The notes under the pieces: generated by a model
Told to the model about the DNA's origin: nothing
Seen by the model: the letters and a program-made list of their open reading frames with translations, nothing else
Databases searched by the model: none
Made by a program: the position numbers and the translations under genes
From: JAPHSX01 sp041554195
GTDB taxonomy: Bacteria > Pseudomonadota > Gammaproteobacteria > Thiohalomonadales > Thiohalomonadaceae
Assembly (NCBI GenBank): GCA_041554195.1
Contig: JBFFMJ010000002.1
Span: 186,001 to 250,000 of the forward strand
Direction: 5' to 3'
Length of the DNA: 64,000 nt
Part shown: positions 35,934-44,461 of the stretch, piece by piece
Numbering within the stretch: position 1 is the first letter of the stretch
Layout of the letters: every line of letters begins with the position of its first letter

Positions 35934-36344
35934 ATGCGTACTATTCGATACCTGTTGCTTTCCCTTGCCCTGCTTGTTGCCGGATGCTCCGGCGATCTGG
36001 GTTATACCAATATCGACAACGATGAGTTGCAACAGCTGTTGTTACAGGGAACACCGCTTTACGATATTCGTCGCGCTGAGGAGTGGCGTGAGACTGGTAT
36101 CGTTCGCAGTAGTCGTCGCCTTACCTTCTTCGATGCACAGGGGCGGGTCAACTCAAAATTTCTTCCTGAGTTCACCAAGCGTATTGGTAAGAATGATCCT
36201 GTTATCCTGATCTGCCGTACCGGTAATCGTACCTCTGCGCTGGCAAAACATTTAGTCAAGGAGATGGGTTATACCAAGGTCTATAACGTGGCCCGTGGTA
36301 TTACCGGATGGATATCTCAGGGGCGTGAGGTGATTAAGCGTTAG
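35934..36344 (+). CDS. Rhodanese-domain lipoprotein
   Basis: A 136-residue exported rhodanese. Residues 1-18 are a lipoprotein signal ending in lipobox LLVAGC, so Cys18 should be lipidated. The single rhodanese domain has YDIRRAEEWRETGIV near the start and the active-site loop ICRTGNRTSALA with catalytic Cys. Rhodaneses move sulfane sulfur; a periplasm-facing one suits a sulfur oxidiser, though the acceptor is unknown. GAGGGA lies 7 nt before ATG 35934. A strong terminator follows. Confidence 0.9.
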   Translation: MRTIRYLLLSLALLVAGCSGDLGYTNIDNDELQQLLLQGTPLYDIRRAEEWRETGIVRSSRRLTFFDAQGRVNSKFLPEFTKRIGKNDPVILICRTGNRTSALAKHLVKEMGYTKVYNVARGITGWISQGREVIKR

Positions 36345-36368
36345 TCTCGACTTCACCTGAATACAGTT

Positions 36369-36398
36369 AAAAAAGGCCTGCAACTGCAGGCCTTTTTT
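36369..36398 (+). terminator. Rho-independent terminator after the rhodanese gene
   Basis: AAAAAAGGCCTGCA (36369-36382) pairs perfectly with TGCAGGCCTTTTTT (36385-36398) around a two-base AC turn, giving a GC-rich core and a six-T tail. It ends the prfB-lysS-rhodanese unit. Confidence 0.9.
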
Positions 36399-36618
36399 AT
36401 TGCCAGTAAGAAATATTCAAGACTTCAGAAATGTGTCGTTTTACAAGGATTACAGTGGCAAGTTTACCCCCTGAATGAGTATATGTGTCCTATACTTAAC
36501 GGCAGTTATATCGCTGATTTTATGTTTCATTCACACAATAGACAGGTGAGGTGCGTAGCGGCGATATGTGAGTGGCCCTATTATTGCGCCTTGTCAGGGT
36601 GCTGTTCAGGATGATCAG

Positions 36619-39060
36619 ATGTTTCAAAGCTATGTAGAGAAGTGTACGCAGCGGGTTTTACAGACTATCGATAAAGCCGTCTCGGAAATGACGGCACTGC
36701 GGCAAAATACCCTCACCCCCGATTTTCTTCTTTTGGCCCTGTTGAGCGAGCCCGATTCAGAGGCGCGCAAGATCATTGAGGGCCTGCAAAGTGATTATCG
36801 TGTGACCCTTGAGCAGATGACGACACAGATACTGCAGCGCTATCAACGGGCGGTTCCCTCGCAGGCCACACAGATCGTCGCCTCCAAGGAGGTCGACGAT
36901 CTGTTTCGTATTGCCGAGCAGGTCTCTAAATCCTATGGGGATGAATATATTGGCACGGGACCGCTGTTTATTGCGATGTTCGACGAGCAGGTTGGATTTG
37001 TCTCGGAGGTGCTACGTGATACCGGCATCAACAGGGAACAGGCGGAGCAGGCGCTACGTGATCTGCGCGGCGGACGTGCGCTGAAATCACAGGATGCGGA
37101 GAGCCGTGTAGATCCGCTGAAGACCTATACCAAGGACCTGACCGAAATGGCCCGCAAGGGCGAGCTTGATCCGGTGATCGGCCGCGAGGAGGAGATCGCG
37201 CAGGTGATCCAGACCCTGTCGCGGCGTAAGAAAAATAATCCGGTGCTGATCGGTGAGGCAGGTGTGGGCAAGACGGTGATCGTCGAGGGGCTGGCGCAGC
37301 GCATAGCCGATGCCGATATCCCCGACACCCTGCTCAACAAACGCCTGATCTCGCTCGACATGGGGGAGATTATCGCCGGGGCCAAGATGCGTGGTGAGTT
37401 TGAGGAGCGACTCAAGTCGGTGCGTGATGCGGTGATTGAATCGGAAGGCCAGGTGATCCTGTTTATAGACGAACTACACACCGTAGTGGGTGCCGGGGCT
37501 GGAGCCGGTGGGGTGGATGCGCCGAGCCTGTTGAAGACCGCGCTGGCCCAGGGCACGTTGCAGGTGATCGGTGCCGATACCCTGGATGAGTATCACCGCT
37601 TTGTCGAGCAGGATAAGGCGCTGGAACGGCGCTTCCATCCTATTCTGGTCAGAGAGCCGAGTGTCGCGGATACCATTGCGATCCTTCAGGGGATCATCCC
37701 CCGTTATGAGAAGCATCATCAGATCCACTACTCACAGAAGGCGCTGGAGGCGGCGGCCAATCTCTCTGAGCGTTACCTTGCTGATCGTAAGTTGCCTGAC
37801 AAGGCGGTTGACTTGATCGATGAAGCCGGTTCACGCAAGCATCTGCGCCTGATTGCGATCCCGCATAACGTCAAAGAGTTGGAGCAACAGCGTCTGGCGC
37901 TGGAACATGAAAAGAGTGAACAGTTCGAGGCGCAGGAATTTGAAGATGTGGCGCGGCTGCAGATGGACTTGCTCGACCTGGAGGATAAACTGAAGGGGGC
38001 ACGCGATAAGTGGCAGGGGGAGCGCGGCACGGTAGAGGAGGAGGTCAGTGAGGAGGATATTGCCGAGGTGGTCGCCCGGTGGACCGGGATCCCGGTGGCA
38101 CGCATGGTCGAGACCGAGTCGGAAAAACTTTCACGAATGGAGGAGAAGTTGCATAAGCGCATTGTTGGCCAGGAAGATGCGGTGCGTGCCGTGGCCAATG
38201 CGATACGGCGCAACCGGGCGGGGATCACGACCTCCAAGCGGCCGATTGGCTCGTTTCTCTTTCTGGGTCCCACCGGTGTTGGTAAGACTGAGCTGGCGCG
38301 TGCTCTTGCCGCCTTCCTGCTGGACGATGAGACGCGAATTATCCGTCTCGATATGTCCGAGTATATGGAGCGTCACGAGGTCTCAAAGATGATCGGCGCA
38401 CCGCCGGGCTACATCGGTTATGGCGAGGGTGGGCAACTCACCGAGCAGGTGCGCCGCAATCCCTACTCGGTGGTGCTGCTGGATGAGATCGAAAAGGCCC
38501 ATCCCGATGTCTTCAATATGCTGTTGCAGATCCTCGAGGATGGCCGTCTCACCGATGCCCAGGGGGTGACCGTCTCATTTCGCAATACCATTCTTATTGG
38601 GACTTCCAATCTGGGCACCGAAACGCTGTCACCTGAAAAACGGCCCATTGGCTTTGTGCAATCGGCCATGCCTGATTATTCCGAGGCTCGGCAATTGGTA
38701 ATGACAGAGGTGAAAAAGTTCTTCAAGCCCGAGTTTCTCAATCGTCTTGACGACATTATCGTCTTTCACTACCTGGAGAAGGAACATGTACTGTCGATTG
38801 CCCAGATGTTTGTTGGTGAACTGATCGAACGTCTGCAAGGCAATGGTATTCAGCTGCTCGTCGATGAGGCGGTCACACGTAAACTTGCCGAGGACGGTTT
38901 TGACCCGGTATACGGGGCACGTCCATTACGCCGCGAGGTGGAACGTCAGGTGGAGAACCCGCTGGCGATGAAGATTGTCACCAGCGAGGTTCAGGCATCC
39001 AATCGCGTCCATGTGTTACTAAAAGACGGGGAGATTGCGTTCAGTATTGAGGCTGTTTAA
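36619..39060 (+). CDS. ClpC-type AAA+ unfoldase with UVR-like middle segment
   Basis: Two-AAA+-ring unfoldase of 813 residues. The Clp N domain (about 1-140) is followed by AAA1 (GEAGVGKTVIVEGLAQ; FIDELHTVVGAG). A short UVR-like middle segment comes next (EFEDVARLQMDLLDLEDKL), instead of the long ClpB coiled coil. AAA2 follows (LGPTGVGKTELARALA; VLLDEIEKAHPDVFN), then the D2-small domain. KRPIGFVQ lies where ClpC carries its (V/I)GF ClpP-docking loop, so it may feed ClpP. AAA1 reads IGADTLDEYHRF where IGATTLDEYR is usual. ATG 36619 has AGGA 7 nt upstream; the longer GTG start adds an unfamiliar 17-residue tail. No clpP neighbours it. Confidence 0.85.
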   Translation: MFQSYVEKCTQRVLQTIDKAVSEMTALRQNTLTPDFLLLALLSEPDSEARKIIEGLQSDYRVTLEQMTTQILQRYQRAVPSQATQIVASKEVDDLFRIAEQVSKSYGDEYIGTGPLFIAMFDEQVGFVSEVLRDTGINREQAEQALRDLRGGRALKSQDAESRVDPLKTYTKDLTEMARKGELDPVIGREEEIAQVIQTLSRRKKNNPVLIGEAGVGKTVIVEGLAQRIADADIPDTLLNKRLISLDMGEIIAGAKMRGEFEERLKSVRDAVIESEGQVILFIDELHTVVGAGAGAGGVDAPSLLKTALAQGTLQVIGADTLDEYHRFVEQDKALERRFHPILVREPSVADTIAILQGIIPRYEKHHQIHYSQKALEAAANLSERYLADRKLPDKAVDLIDEAGSRKHLRLIAIPHNVKELEQQRLALEHEKSEQFEAQEFEDVARLQMDLLDLEDKLKGARDKWQGERGTVEEEVSEEDIAEVVARWTGIPVARMVETESEKLSRMEEKLHKRIVGQEDAVRAVANAIRRNRAGITTSKRPIGSFLFLGPTGVGKTELARALAAFLLDDETRIIRLDMSEYMERHEVSKMIGAPPGYIGYGEGGQLTEQVRRNPYSVVLLDEIEKAHPDVFNMLLQILEDGRLTDAQGVTVSFRNTILIGTSNLGTETLSPEKRPIGFVQSAMPDYSEARQLVMTEVKKFFKPEFLNRLDDIIVFHYLEKEHVLSIAQMFVGELIERLQGNGIQLLVDEAVTRKLAEDGFDPVYGARPLRREVERQVENPLAMKIVTSEVQASNRVHVLLKDGEIAFSIEAV

Positions 39061-39092
39061 GTAGGGGGTTAGCAGGAGAGCTGCCGTTTCGA

Positions 39093-40152
39093 CTACTTAT
39101 CGTTCGGTTCAAATTCATAGGGCAGCTCAAGGAGAGTGAGCTTTGGCCCGTTCTCATCTTCCAGGTACAGCATCTGCTGTTCTGCACTGCTCACCTCGGC
39201 AACTACCAGTAGTTCGCTGCCGCCATCCGGGGCGGGGGCGGCGCGTACCACCTTGCCTGCGCCCTGCGCACTTGCCGAGTCGGGTGAGAACAGAGCGGTG
39301 CCGGGGGCCGGCAGATGCCCCGTGTCGGCATGTACACGGTACATGCGACGCTTGAGTTTACCAAGATACTGCATGCGCGCCACCACCTCCTGCCCCGGAT
39401 AGCAGCCCTTTTTAAAGTTGACGCCATTGACCAGTTGCAGGTTGACCATCTGCGGCACAAAGGCCTCGACACTGCCGCTTCCGATATTGGGGATACCTGC
39501 ACGGATTTCCAGTAAATCCCATGGGGCGACACCGGCCGGTTGCGCCTCGGCGGCCAGTGACTGCCACAGCGCGATCATGCGTTCTGTTTCCCCCAGGCAG
39601 ATAAAACGGGGGAGAGTGCCGGGGCGTCGCAGCACGGTGATGCCATCGACGGTCAGGCTCTCTCCGGCCTCGCTGGGGCAACTGCCCAGCGCCTTGCTGA
39701 GCAGGGACTCGGCCTCGGGGCCGCTAAGCCCAAGGCGGGGGAGGGTATCGCCGACGCTCTCCAGTTTTACCGCGGAGCGCATCACAAACATGGTGAGGCG
39801 TTTCTGCACCGCCTCCAGTAGCTCCTGCGGCAGTAGCAGGTAGTGGTCGTTGTCGCGCATGAAGAGGGTAAAGAGGGCAAGCATGCGACCCTTGGGGGTG
39901 CAGTAGCTGCTTAGCTGGTGGTGCCCAGCATCGATCAGGCGCACATCATTACTGGTCTGGCCCTGAAGAAAATCGGCGCTATCGGCACCACTGGCCCGTA
40001 ACAGACCGAGGTGTGTTAACGGCACGATAACGTTGTTGCTGACACTTTGTAGCTCGGATGCGGCGTCGCCAAAATCGGTTACACGCCCCTCGTTGATAGT
40101 TGCGCCCTGCTGTTGCAGGAACGCTAACCAGCTGCTCTGTTGTTCGCCCATG
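39093..40152 (-). CDS. ygfZ: Folate-binding Fe-S maintenance protein YgfZ
   Basis: GcvT-related folate-binding protein that supports assembly or repair of certain Fe-S enzymes. The 352-residue chain carries the diagnostic signature KKGCYPGQEVVARMQYLGKL (redox-active Cys) near residue 240. It also has GLLRASGADSADFLQGQTSN and SYCTPKGRMLALF in the N-terminal half. ATG 40152 follows GGGGAAAA; the GTG 14 bases upstream overlaps that site and is rejected. It is divergent from sdhCDAB-sdhE, whose Fe-S subunit it may help maintain, and convergent with the ClpC-type gene. Confidence 0.93.
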
Positions 40153-40247
40153 GAACTTTTCCCCACTGAAATACTGGGCTAATCATAGCGAAATATGAAA
40201 GCCATGGTAAGTTTAACTAGAGATAGGGCGATAATGGACTAAATCAA

Positions 40248-40622
40248 TTGCTGCAGCATAATAACCGACCGCGTTTTCTTAACTTGTGGCAGATACGCCT
40301 GCCGGTAACCGGCGTGGTCTCGATCCTGCACCGGCTTAGCGGTATTTTTCTGCTGCTGCTGTTTCCCTTCCTGCTCTACCTGCTGCAGCTCTCCCTGCGC
40401 AGTGCTGAGGGCTTTGCCCAGGCCCGGGCCATTATTGATAGTGGGCCTGCCTATGTTGTTGGATTGCTGCTGCTATGGCTTTTCGCCCACCACCTGTTTG
40501 CCGGGCTTCGTGTGTTATTGATCGATATGGAGTGGGGCAGTGAGCTGCCAGTGGCACGCCGCACGGCTATTCTTGTGTTGGTTGCGGCCCTGCTGGTGTT
40601 CATCACGGGGGCCGTGTTATGA
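40248..40622 (+). CDS. sdhC: Succinate dehydrogenase cytochrome b556 subunit
   Basis: Membrane anchor subunit of complex II, binding heme b and quinone. The 124-residue protein has the SdhC N-terminal pattern IRLPVTGVVSILHRLSGIF, three hydrophobic segments (about 25-50, 68-90, 100-124) and the heme-region motif FAHHLFAGLRVLLIDMEWG. In the last motif the second His found in E. coli (GIRH) is Val. The start appears to be TTG 40248, because a stop lies 24 bases upstream and no ATG or GTG lies between. Its stop overlaps the sdhD ATG (ATGA). Confidence 0.9.
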   Translation: MLQHNNRPRFLNLWQIRLPVTGVVSILHRLSGIFLLLLFPFLLYLLQLSLRSAEGFAQARAIIDSGPAYVVGLLLLWLFAHHLFAGLRVLLIDMEWGSELPVARRTAILVLVAALLVFITGAVL

Positions 40623-40960
40623 GTCACCACCATCTTTCCGGTCTCTCGGCCTGGTTGGTGCAGCGCCTTAGCGCGGTCTACATGGGACTGTTCGTTATTG
40701 CCATGTGGGCCGTGTTGCTCAGTTCAGACAATCTCGATTATGCGCAGTGGCGGGCGCTGTTTGCGCAACCGCTACTGGGGATTGCCACCACCATGTTCTT
40801 TCTCTCGCTGCTGTTACATGCATGGGTGGGGATGCGCGATGTGATCCTCGACTATGTGGGGCAGACAGCGTCGCTACGCCTGTTGCTGCTCTCCTTGCTG
40901 GGGGGCTGGTTGATCGCACTGGGGATATGGGTGATCCGAATTATGATGATGGTGTCATGA
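40619..40960 (+). CDS. sdhD: Succinate dehydrogenase membrane anchor subunit
   Basis: Second membrane anchor of complex II, 113 residues, with three transmembrane helices (about 18-40, 55-77, 88-110). The heme/quinone motif LLHAWVGMRDVILDYV carries the heme-ligand His. It opens with SGLSAWLVQRLSAVYMG, a standard SdhD quinone-site stretch. The start overlaps the sdhC stop and the stop overlaps the sdhA start, so the genes are translationally coupled. Confidence 0.95.
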   Translation: MSHHHLSGLSAWLVQRLSAVYMGLFVIAMWAVLLSSDNLDYAQWRALFAQPLLGIATTMFFLSLLLHAWVGMRDVILDYVGQTASLRLLLLSLLGGWLIALGIWVIRIMMMVS

Positions 40961-42717
40961 CGCTAGCCAGGCGAAAGTTTGATGCACTGGTGATCGGTGC
41001 CGGTGGCGGCGGCCTGCGCGCCGCGCTGCAGCTGGCCCAGGCCGATGCCACGGTGGCAGTGGTCTCCAAGGTCTTCCCCATCCGCTCGCACACGGTGGCG
41101 GCGCAGGGGGGCATTAATGCGGCGCTGGCTAACGTCTCGCCCGACAACTGGCACTGGCATATGTACGACACCATCAAGGGGAGTGACTACCTCGGGGATC
41201 AGGACGCTATTGAGTACATGTGTCGTGCCGCCGCCCATCTGGTGGTGGAGCTGGAGCACGCCGGGGTGCCCTTCTCCAGGCTCGATAATGGTCACATCTA
41301 CCAGCGTCCCTTTGGCGGCCAGAGCCAGAACTTCGGCGGCGAGCAGGCGGCGCGTACCTGTGCGGCAGCGGACAGAACCGGTCACGCCATTCTACATACC
41401 CTCTATCAGCAAAATATTCGCGCCCGTACCCACTTCTTCGATGAGTACTTTGCGATTGACCTCATCAAGGACGAGCAGGGTTTTATCCTCGGTGCCCTGG
41501 TGCTCGATATCGAGAGCGGTGAGCCGCTGCTGATCGAGGCCAAGACCACCTTGATTGCCACCGGCGGGGCGGGGCAGCTCTTTCGTACCAACACCAATGC
41601 CCATATCAACACCGGCGACGGCCTGGCGATGGCGCTACGTGCAGGCATTCCGCTGCAGGACATGGAGTTCTTCCAGTTTCATCCTACCGGTATTGCGGGC
41701 AAGGGGATGCTGCTCTCCGAGGGGGCGCGCGGTGAGGGGGGATATCTGATTAACGGTGAGGGCGAGCGTTTTATGGAGCGCTACGCCCCCCACGCAAAAG
41801 ATCTGGCCTCGCGTGATGTGGTGAGTCGTGCCATCTACATGGAGGTGAAGGAGGGTCGCGGCTGCGGCCCCAACAAGGACCATGTACTACTCAAGGTTGA
41901 TCACCTGGGCGAGGAGGTGGTCGCCAAGCGCCTGCCCAGCATCCGCCTGCTGGCGCAGACCTTTGCTGGCAAAGACATGGCGAAGGAGCCGGTGCCGGTC
42001 TATCCCACCGCCCACTATACGATGGGGGGCATTCCCACCAACCGCCACGGCCAGGTGGTGGTGCCGGTGGGGCAGGGGGAGGAGGCGATCCCCGGCCTCT
42101 ACGCGGCGGGGGAGTGCGCCTGTGTCTCGGTACACGGGGCCAACCGTTTGGGGGGCAACTCGCTGCTTGATATCGTGGTCTTCGGCCGTGCCGCTGGTAA
42201 TCACATTATCGACTTTCTAAAAGAGAATCGCTTTCACCGGCCACTGGATGAGCAGAGCGTGGAGGCGGCGATGGCGCATTTGGCTCGCTTCGATAACCCA
42301 GGTGGTAGCGAGACGGTGGAGGGGCTGCGAACCGAGCTGCAACAGGTGATGGAGGATTACTGCGGCGTCTATCGTGAGGAGTCGGTACTGGCCGAGGGGC
42401 TTAAGCTGGTAAGTGCGCTGAATGAGCGCATGGCGAATCTCACACTCAAAGACCAAAGCCGCATCTTCAACACTGCCCGCATCGAGGCCTTTGAGCTGGA
42501 GAACCTGATGGCGCTGGCGCTGGCCACCGTCACCTCGGCGCTGAATCGCCACGAAAGCCGCGGTGCCCACTCGCGCATCGACTACCCGGAGCGCGACGAT
42601 GAGCACTGGCTCAAACACTCACTCTACTATGCAGAGGGACGGCGTCTTGATTACAAGCCGGTGCGGATGAAGCCGTTGTCGGTCGATAGCTTCCCACCCA
42701 AGCCGAGGGTGTACTGA
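40957..42717 (+). CDS. sdhA: Succinate dehydrogenase flavoprotein subunit
   Basis: Catalytic FAD subunit of complex II; oxidises succinate to fumarate on the cytoplasmic side of the membrane. The 586-residue product has FAD motif DALVIGAGGGGLRAA at the N-terminus, the covalent-flavin His in SHTVAAQGGINAAL (about residue 46), the active-site FHPTGI motif, GEGGYLINGEGERFMERY and a C-terminal HESRGAHSRIDYPERDDEHW. The start is ATG 40957, overlapping the sdhD stop; the frame is open further upstream but runs through sdhD and is not coding. Confidence 0.98.
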   Translation: MTLARRKFDALVIGAGGGGLRAALQLAQADATVAVVSKVFPIRSHTVAAQGGINAALANVSPDNWHWHMYDTIKGSDYLGDQDAIEYMCRAAAHLVVELEHAGVPFSRLDNGHIYQRPFGGQSQNFGGEQAARTCAAADRTGHAILHTLYQQNIRARTHFFDEYFAIDLIKDEQGFILGALVLDIESGEPLLIEAKTTLIATGGAGQLFRTNTNAHINTGDGLAMALRAGIPLQDMEFFQFHPTGIAGKGMLLSEGARGEGGYLINGEGERFMERYAPHAKDLASRDVVSRAIYMEVKEGRGCGPNKDHVLLKVDHLGEEVVAKRLPSIRLLAQTFAGKDMAKEPVPVYPTAHYTMGGIPTNRHGQVVVPVGQGEEAIPGLYAAGECACVSVHGANRLGGNSLLDIVVFGRAAGNHIIDFLKENRFHRPLDEQSVEAAMAHLARFDNPGGSETVEGLRTELQQVMEDYCGVYREESVLAEGLKLVSALNERMANLTLKDQSRIFNTARIEAFELENLMALALATVTSALNRHESRGAHSRIDYPERDDEHWLKHSLYYAEGRRLDYKPVRMKPLSVDSFPPKPRVY

Positions 42718-42718
42718 T

Positions 42719-43426
42719 ATGGCGATGATGCAATTTGAAATATACCGCTATGACCCGGAGCAGGGTGGCAAACCAATCATGCAGCACTTCGAGCTGGATA
42801 ATATTGAACCGGGGATGATGCTGCGCGATGCGCTGCTGCGCATCAAGGCCGAGCAGGACGAAAGCCTCACCTTCCGCCACTCCTGTGGCGAGGGTGTGTG
42901 TGGTTCCGATGCGATCAACATCAACGGCACCAACGGTCTGGGTTGTATTACGCCATTAGACCCCCTTAAACAGCCGGTAAAGGTGCGACCGGTGCCGGGG
43001 ATGCCGGTGATCCGTGACCTGGTGGTCGATATGCAGCAGTTCTACCACCACTACCGCGAGGTCAAACCCTACCTCATCCGCCACGAACCGGAGCCGGAGG
43101 TGGAGGTGCTGCAATCCCCCGAGGAGCGGGAGAAGCTGGACGGTCTTTATGAGTGCATCCTCTGTGGCTGCTGCACCACCGCCTGTCCCTCCTTCTGGTG
43201 GAACCCCGATAAATTCCGCGGCCCCGCCGCACTGCTGCAGGCGTGGCGCTTTCTCGCCGACTCCCGCGACCAGGACACCGCCAAACGGCTGGAGGCGCTG
43301 GAGGGGCCGTATAAACTGTTCCGCTGTCACACCATCATGAACTGCGCCAATGTCTGCCCCAAGGGACTCAATCCGACAAAGGCGATTGGACTGATTAAGC
43401 AACTGATGTTGAAGCGGCAAATATGA
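42719..43426 (+). CDS. sdhB: Succinate dehydrogenase iron-sulfur subunit
   Basis: Electron-transfer subunit of complex II with three Fe-S clusters, 235 residues. The [2Fe-2S] ligands are in HSCGEGVCGSDAININGTNG plus the next Cys (GLGC). The Asp in CGSD stands where the E. coli enzyme also has a non-Cys ligand. The [4Fe-4S] and [3Fe-4S] ligands are in CILCGCCTTACPSFWW and CHTIMNCANVCPKGLNP. It begins one base after the sdhA stop, and its own stop overlaps the sdhE start. Confidence 0.98.
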   Translation: MAMMQFEIYRYDPEQGGKPIMQHFELDNIEPGMMLRDALLRIKAEQDESLTFRHSCGEGVCGSDAININGTNGLGCITPLDPLKQPVKVRPVPGMPVIRDLVVDMQQFYHHYREVKPYLIRHEPEPEVEVLQSPEEREKLDGLYECILCGCCTTACPSFWWNPDKFRGPAALLQAWRFLADSRDQDTAKRLEALEGPYKLFRCHTIMNCANVCPKGLNPTKAIGLIKQLMLKRQI

Positions 43427-43686
43427 TCAAGCCAATGAGTGAGGAGATGTCACGACTGCGCTGGCGTTGTCGGCGCGGCATGCTGGAGCTGGATCTGCTG
43501 CTGCAGGGCTTTCTCGACCACGGCTATGCCGGGCTGGATGCAGCGGAACAGCAACGTTTTGTCGAACTGTTGGAGCTATCGGATCAGGAACTCTTCGAGA
43601 TCCTGATGACGATTGAAGAACCAGAGAAAAAGGAGTTTTCTCATGTCATCACAAAAATTCGCCACGCCGCTACGGCTCAGGGTTGA
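43423..43686 (+). CDS. sdhE: Succinate dehydrogenase flavinylation factor SdhE
   Basis: Small helical protein (87 residues) that promotes covalent attachment of FAD to SdhA. The signature RRGMLELDLLLQGFLD (about 17-32) is intact, as is the following acidic helix region. Its start overlaps the sdhB stop (ATGA). The last 22 codons are also read in another frame as the start of ygfX, an ancestral overlap that here has been duplicated around a toxin-antitoxin cassette. Confidence 0.94.
   Translation: MIKPMSEEMSRLRWRCRRGMLELDLLLQGFLDHGYAGLDAAEQQRFVELLELSDQELFEILMTIEEPEKKEFSHVITKIRHAATAQG
43615..43686 (+). repeat. Direct repeat, copy 1 (sdhE 3' end/ygfX 5' end)
   Basis: About 70 bp including GAGAAAAAGGAGTTTTCTCA and the following sdhE/ygfX overlap. 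The same block recurs at 44390-44461 with only a handful of differences. The two copies bracket the toxin-antitoxin genes. Confidence 0.85.
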
Positions 43687-43747
43687 GTGGCCTGAGTTGG
43701 GAGGTGAAGCGCTAGAGCTGGTGTTACGGCCTAATGGTGGGTGGTGA
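43643..43747 (+). pseudogene. Miniature ygfX copy lacking the membrane hairpin
   Basis: ATG 43643 opens a 34-codon frame reading MSSQKFATPLRLRVE-WPELGGEALELVLRPNGGW before TGA. The intact ygfX downstream reads MLSQRFATPLRLRVE, then about 44 residues including two membrane helices, then RPELGGKPVELVLRPNGAW. The mini version is thus ygfX with its membrane part deleted in frame and its tail cut off. It keeps the Shine-Dalgarno GGAG and overlaps the end of sdhE. It could be translated, but is most likely a remnant. Confidence 0.75.
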
Positions 43748-43753
43748 GGAGGG

Positions 43754-43796
43754 TGATAAAGATGGCCCGCATGTACTACAATGTACACATGCGAAC
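43754..43796 (+). promoter_or_regulatory. Promoter/operator of the toxin-antitoxin pair
   Basis: TACAAT (43777-43782) is a good -10 box, embedded in the imperfect palindrome CATGTACTACAATGTACACATG, whose inner arms are TGTAC/GTACA. Autorepression by the ribbon-helix-helix antitoxin at such an inverted repeat is the norm for these modules. The -35 region is weak. Confidence 0.5.
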
Positions 43797-43811
43797 ACAC
43801 CGAGGTGAAAC

Positions 43812-44060
43812 ATGCCCCAATCCACTACCATGACCATCCGCCTGGAACCTGAACTTAAATCACGTCTGGATAAGCTTGCCTCCGCTACTCATCGTAGTAA
43901 ATCGTTTCTGGCATCCGAGGCCGTTCGAGAGTTTATAGAGATCAACGAGTGGCAGATTCAGGAGCTGGAAGCGGCAATAAAGGAAGCCGATGGGGGCGAT
44001 TTCGCCACCCCTGAGGAAGAAGCCGCCGTATTTAACAAGTGGGGTGTGAATGCAGATTAA
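43812..44060 (+). CDS. Ribbon-helix-helix antitoxin (CopG/ParD-like)
   Basis: An 82-residue antitoxin. The N-terminal ribbon-helix-helix (about 6-50: TMTIRLEPELKSRLDKLASA, SKSFLASEAVREFIEIN) binds DNA and dimerises. The C-terminal tail (WQIQELEAAIKEADGGDFAT, then PEEEAAVFNKW) should wrap the toxin. GAGGTG precedes ATG. The last 11 bases overlap the toxin gene, typical for coupled toxin-antitoxin translation. Confidence 0.9.
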   Translation: MPQSTTMTIRLEPELKSRLDKLASATHRSKSFLASEAVREFIEINEWQIQELEAAIKEADGGDFATPEEEAAVFNKWGVNAD

Positions 44061-44340
44061 GTGGCTGCATAAAGCACTTCAAAATCTGGACTCTGAGGCA
44101 GAGTATATCGCCCAGGATGATCCCAGGGCGGCCCAGGAAGTGGTGCAACGAATTGTACGAGCCGTATCGATGTTGAGTGACAATCCATCACTGGGCCACC
44201 CCGGACGGCTGCCGGGCACTCACGAGCTAGTCGTGCCCAATACCCGTTACATCGTTCCCTACCGCGTTCGTCCTCGCCTGCAATGTATTGAGATCCTGAG
44301 GGTGTTTCATAGTTCGCGGAAACTGCCTGGGCGGTGGTAG
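44050..44340 (+). CDS. ParE/RelE-superfamily toxin
   Basis: A 96-residue toxin of the ParE/RelE fold: IKWLHKALQNLDSEAEYIAQ, DDPRAAQEVVQRIVRAVSML, PSLGHPGRLPGTHELVVPNT, RYIVPYRVRPRLQCIEILRV and FHSSRKLP. The GR-x-x-GTHELVV plus YIVPYRV pattern is that of ParE-like (gyrase-directed) members, but a ribosome-dependent RNase role cannot be excluded. The cassette sits between two copies of the sdhE/ygfX junction. Confidence 0.88.
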   Translation: MQIKWLHKALQNLDSEAEYIAQDDPRAAQEVVQRIVRAVSMLSDNPSLGHPGRLPGTHELVVPNTRYIVPYRVRPRLQCIEILRVFHSSRKLPGRW

Positions 44341-44389
44341 TTGGTGAATGTTTCCTGGATTAGGTTTTACTTCATCCGGGCTACTGGCT

Positions 44390-44461
44390 GAAACGCCGGA
44401 GAAAAAGGAGTTTTCTCATGTTATCGCAAAGATTCGCCACGCCGCTACGGCTCAGGGTTGA
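44390..44461 (+). repeat. Direct repeat, copy 2 (sdhE 3' fragment)
   Basis: Second copy of the sdhE/ygfX junction. In the sdhE frame it still reads PEKKEFSHVIAKIRHAATAQ then Gly and stop, without the rest of sdhE. It supplies the ribosome-binding site and start of the intact ygfX. Confidence 0.85.

Noticed and set aside
40705..40956. N-terminal extension of the SdhA frame
   Set aside because: This part runs through sdhD in another frame; SdhA homology starts at ATG 40957, which overlaps the sdhD stop.
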